A stretch of 64,000 nucleotides of DNA. It comes from Lingula anatina (taxonomy: Eukaryota; Brachiopoda; Lingulata; Lingulida; Lingulidae). The stretch spans positions 133,720 through 197,719 of the forward strand of contig NW_019774659.1 in the NCBI RefSeq assembly GCF_001039355.2. Reading direction: 5' to 3'. The position numbers were made by a program, and so were the translations under genes. Below are positions 62,972 to 64,000 of the stretch, piece by piece. A model generated the notes under the pieces. That model was not told the origin of the DNA. It searched no databases and worked only from the letters and a program-made list of their open reading frames with translations. Position 1 is the first letter of the stretch; each line of letters begins with the position of its first letter.

Positions 62972-62990
62972 GGGGGGGGGGGGGGGGGGA
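62972..62990. repeat. G homopolymer in gene 7 5' UTR intron
   Basis: About 18 consecutive G. The aligned gene 6 intron reads CCTGGGGACA at about 54561, so the run is an expansion of a four-G tract or a sequencing artefact. Confidence 0.8.
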
Positions 62991-63320
62991 CTTATTTTGT
63001 CAGGACAAGTAAGACTAAGGATTTTGACATGCTTTTTTTATCGCCTTATATGAAATTCAATCATGGTGCTGATACACCATTCACCGCAAATCATATACGA
63101 GAGAGCACTTTTTCGAAATTCCCTAACCTTTCAATCCCTCATACTAACATTTTACTGGTATTTCTACGTTGTTCTCTAACGATGCTGACCTTTAATCTAC
63201 AATGACTAAAATGAAGCCATGAACACAGATTAAAGTTTTTGTTTATGTAAAAACAACAATACCTCTACAAATGACAGTTTAGAAAAAGGAAAAGTTTTAA
63301 CCTGGAAACTTGCCCCTTAC

Positions 63321-63382
63321 CTCAGCGGAGTCTCCTCGTCCAGTCTTCTGATTGATTACCAAAGATAACATCAATTTATATA
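63321..63382 (-). promoter_or_regulatory. Gene 7 TATA box and 5' non-coding exon
   Basis: Minus-strand TATATAAAT lies at 63374-63382. A short non-coding exon ends at 63321 with donor GAG|GTAAGG. TATA-to-donor spacing is about 40 bp shorter than in genes 1-4, leaving only about 25-30 nt of first exon if transcription starts 25-30 nt after the box. Confidence 0.6.
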
Positions 63383-63384
63383 CA

Positions 63385-64000
63385 CGATCTTAATTACGTA
63401 AGTGGGTGTAATGTCGGCCTTACGACTGAAAAACAACTTCGAATTTGAATGAAAAAGCCATGGTTTTATTCATAAGCACCTCCCTCCCTTTAACAAAACG
63501 AGATTTATTCAATTTATGAACCGATGTTTTAACCAAACTTTTTAAGTATGTAAACGTAAATTTAATAGATGCCAAAAAAAAAGCAATGTACCCTGCTGGG
63601 ATCCAGTTTTCTAAATAAAAAAGGGGAAATTGTTTATCCGTTTCTTGCTTGACCGTCAGTCTTTTGAGACTGATGGCGTCCAGATACAAAATCTAATGTC
63701 TGACAATCAAATGGCCATTGACTCTCGCCTCGCAGAAAATATGCATTCATGTTCTGTCGACAGTTATGTGTGGTATTTAAACTAAAAAATAAAACTTTAA
63801 AATGCAGAAATAAATCTATGGTGTTTATTGTTATCTGCAAACCAAACGAAAGTTAAACATATTTTGATAAATCAATGCCATTTAACTTTTGAACAGACAG
63901 TGAGAATTTGTGGGAATACTGCAGATTTTGTCGCTGTGACAAAATATGGCGCAAGGGAAGGCAAAACTTTCTACAAAGATCTGCAGTCTCCAATTAAGAA
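63385..64000. other. Upstream flank of gene 7
   Basis: Non-coding. Follows 48540-49100 upstream of gene 5 (GACTGAAAAACA, AATTTGAATGAAAAA, CTTGCTTGACCGTCAG, ACTGCAGATTTTG), the spacer that leads into the next gene's 3' end. Confidence 0.5.

Overview
This window is eukaryotic, intron-bearing and AT-rich, and is probably from an aquatic invertebrate animal. The evidence is small exons with consensus GT/AG splice sites, TATA promoters, a non-LTR retrotransposon fragment, a tRNA-headed SINE-like module and many short terminal-inverted-repeat elements. The species cannot be fixed from sequence alone; amphioxus, hemichordate, echinoderm and lophotrochozoan are all possible. There are no prokaryotic operons, rRNA genes or CRISPR arrays.

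The window is dominated by seven tandem paralogues, all on the minus strand, numbered 1-7 from left to right. Coding spans are 4583-8194, 14684-18129, 22083-26248, 32880-36794, 40850-46859, 49424-52917 and 56479-60643. Each gene has seven coding exons plus an upstream non-coding exon with its own TATA region, and each encodes a secreted cysteine-rich protein of 303-304 residues. The protein is a signal peptide followed by three Mucin2_WxxW (CysD-like) domains, with no Ser/Thr-rich mucin region. Every domain is built from two exons: a short one with the W-T-x-W and D-R-D-N/D-P-x-G-x-G-D motifs, then a cysteine-rich one ending in D-Y-E-x-x-x-x-C-P. Intron phases alternate 1-0-1-0-1-0, so each domain is a symmetric 1-1 module. 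All 49 coding exons are open with usable splice sites. Genes 1-4 and genes 5-7 form two subfamilies that differ in signal peptide, inter-domain cysteines and promoter.

Region by region: 1-4500 holds diverged direct repeats and a retrotransposon remnant. Genes 1-4 are separated by 3.4-6.3 kb spacers that contain an older internally repeated module. Genes 5-7 are packed about 1 kb apart but have long 5' UTR introns. Because the paralogues align outside their exons, several insertions can be read against empty sites in sister copies: a 2.1 kb GTTGC-rich foldback (10616-12764), a 715 bp inverted-repeat insert (27060-27774), a foldback complex (44671-45762), and small elements at 54176-54334, 58028-58195 and 61846-62709. 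A five-copy 239 bp array lies in an intron of gene 5. The assembly is weak at 29787 (single N at a chimeric-looking join) and at 39645-40364 (720 Ns); both breaks follow the same TA microsatellite. Upstream sequence at the right edge suggests the array continues beyond the window.
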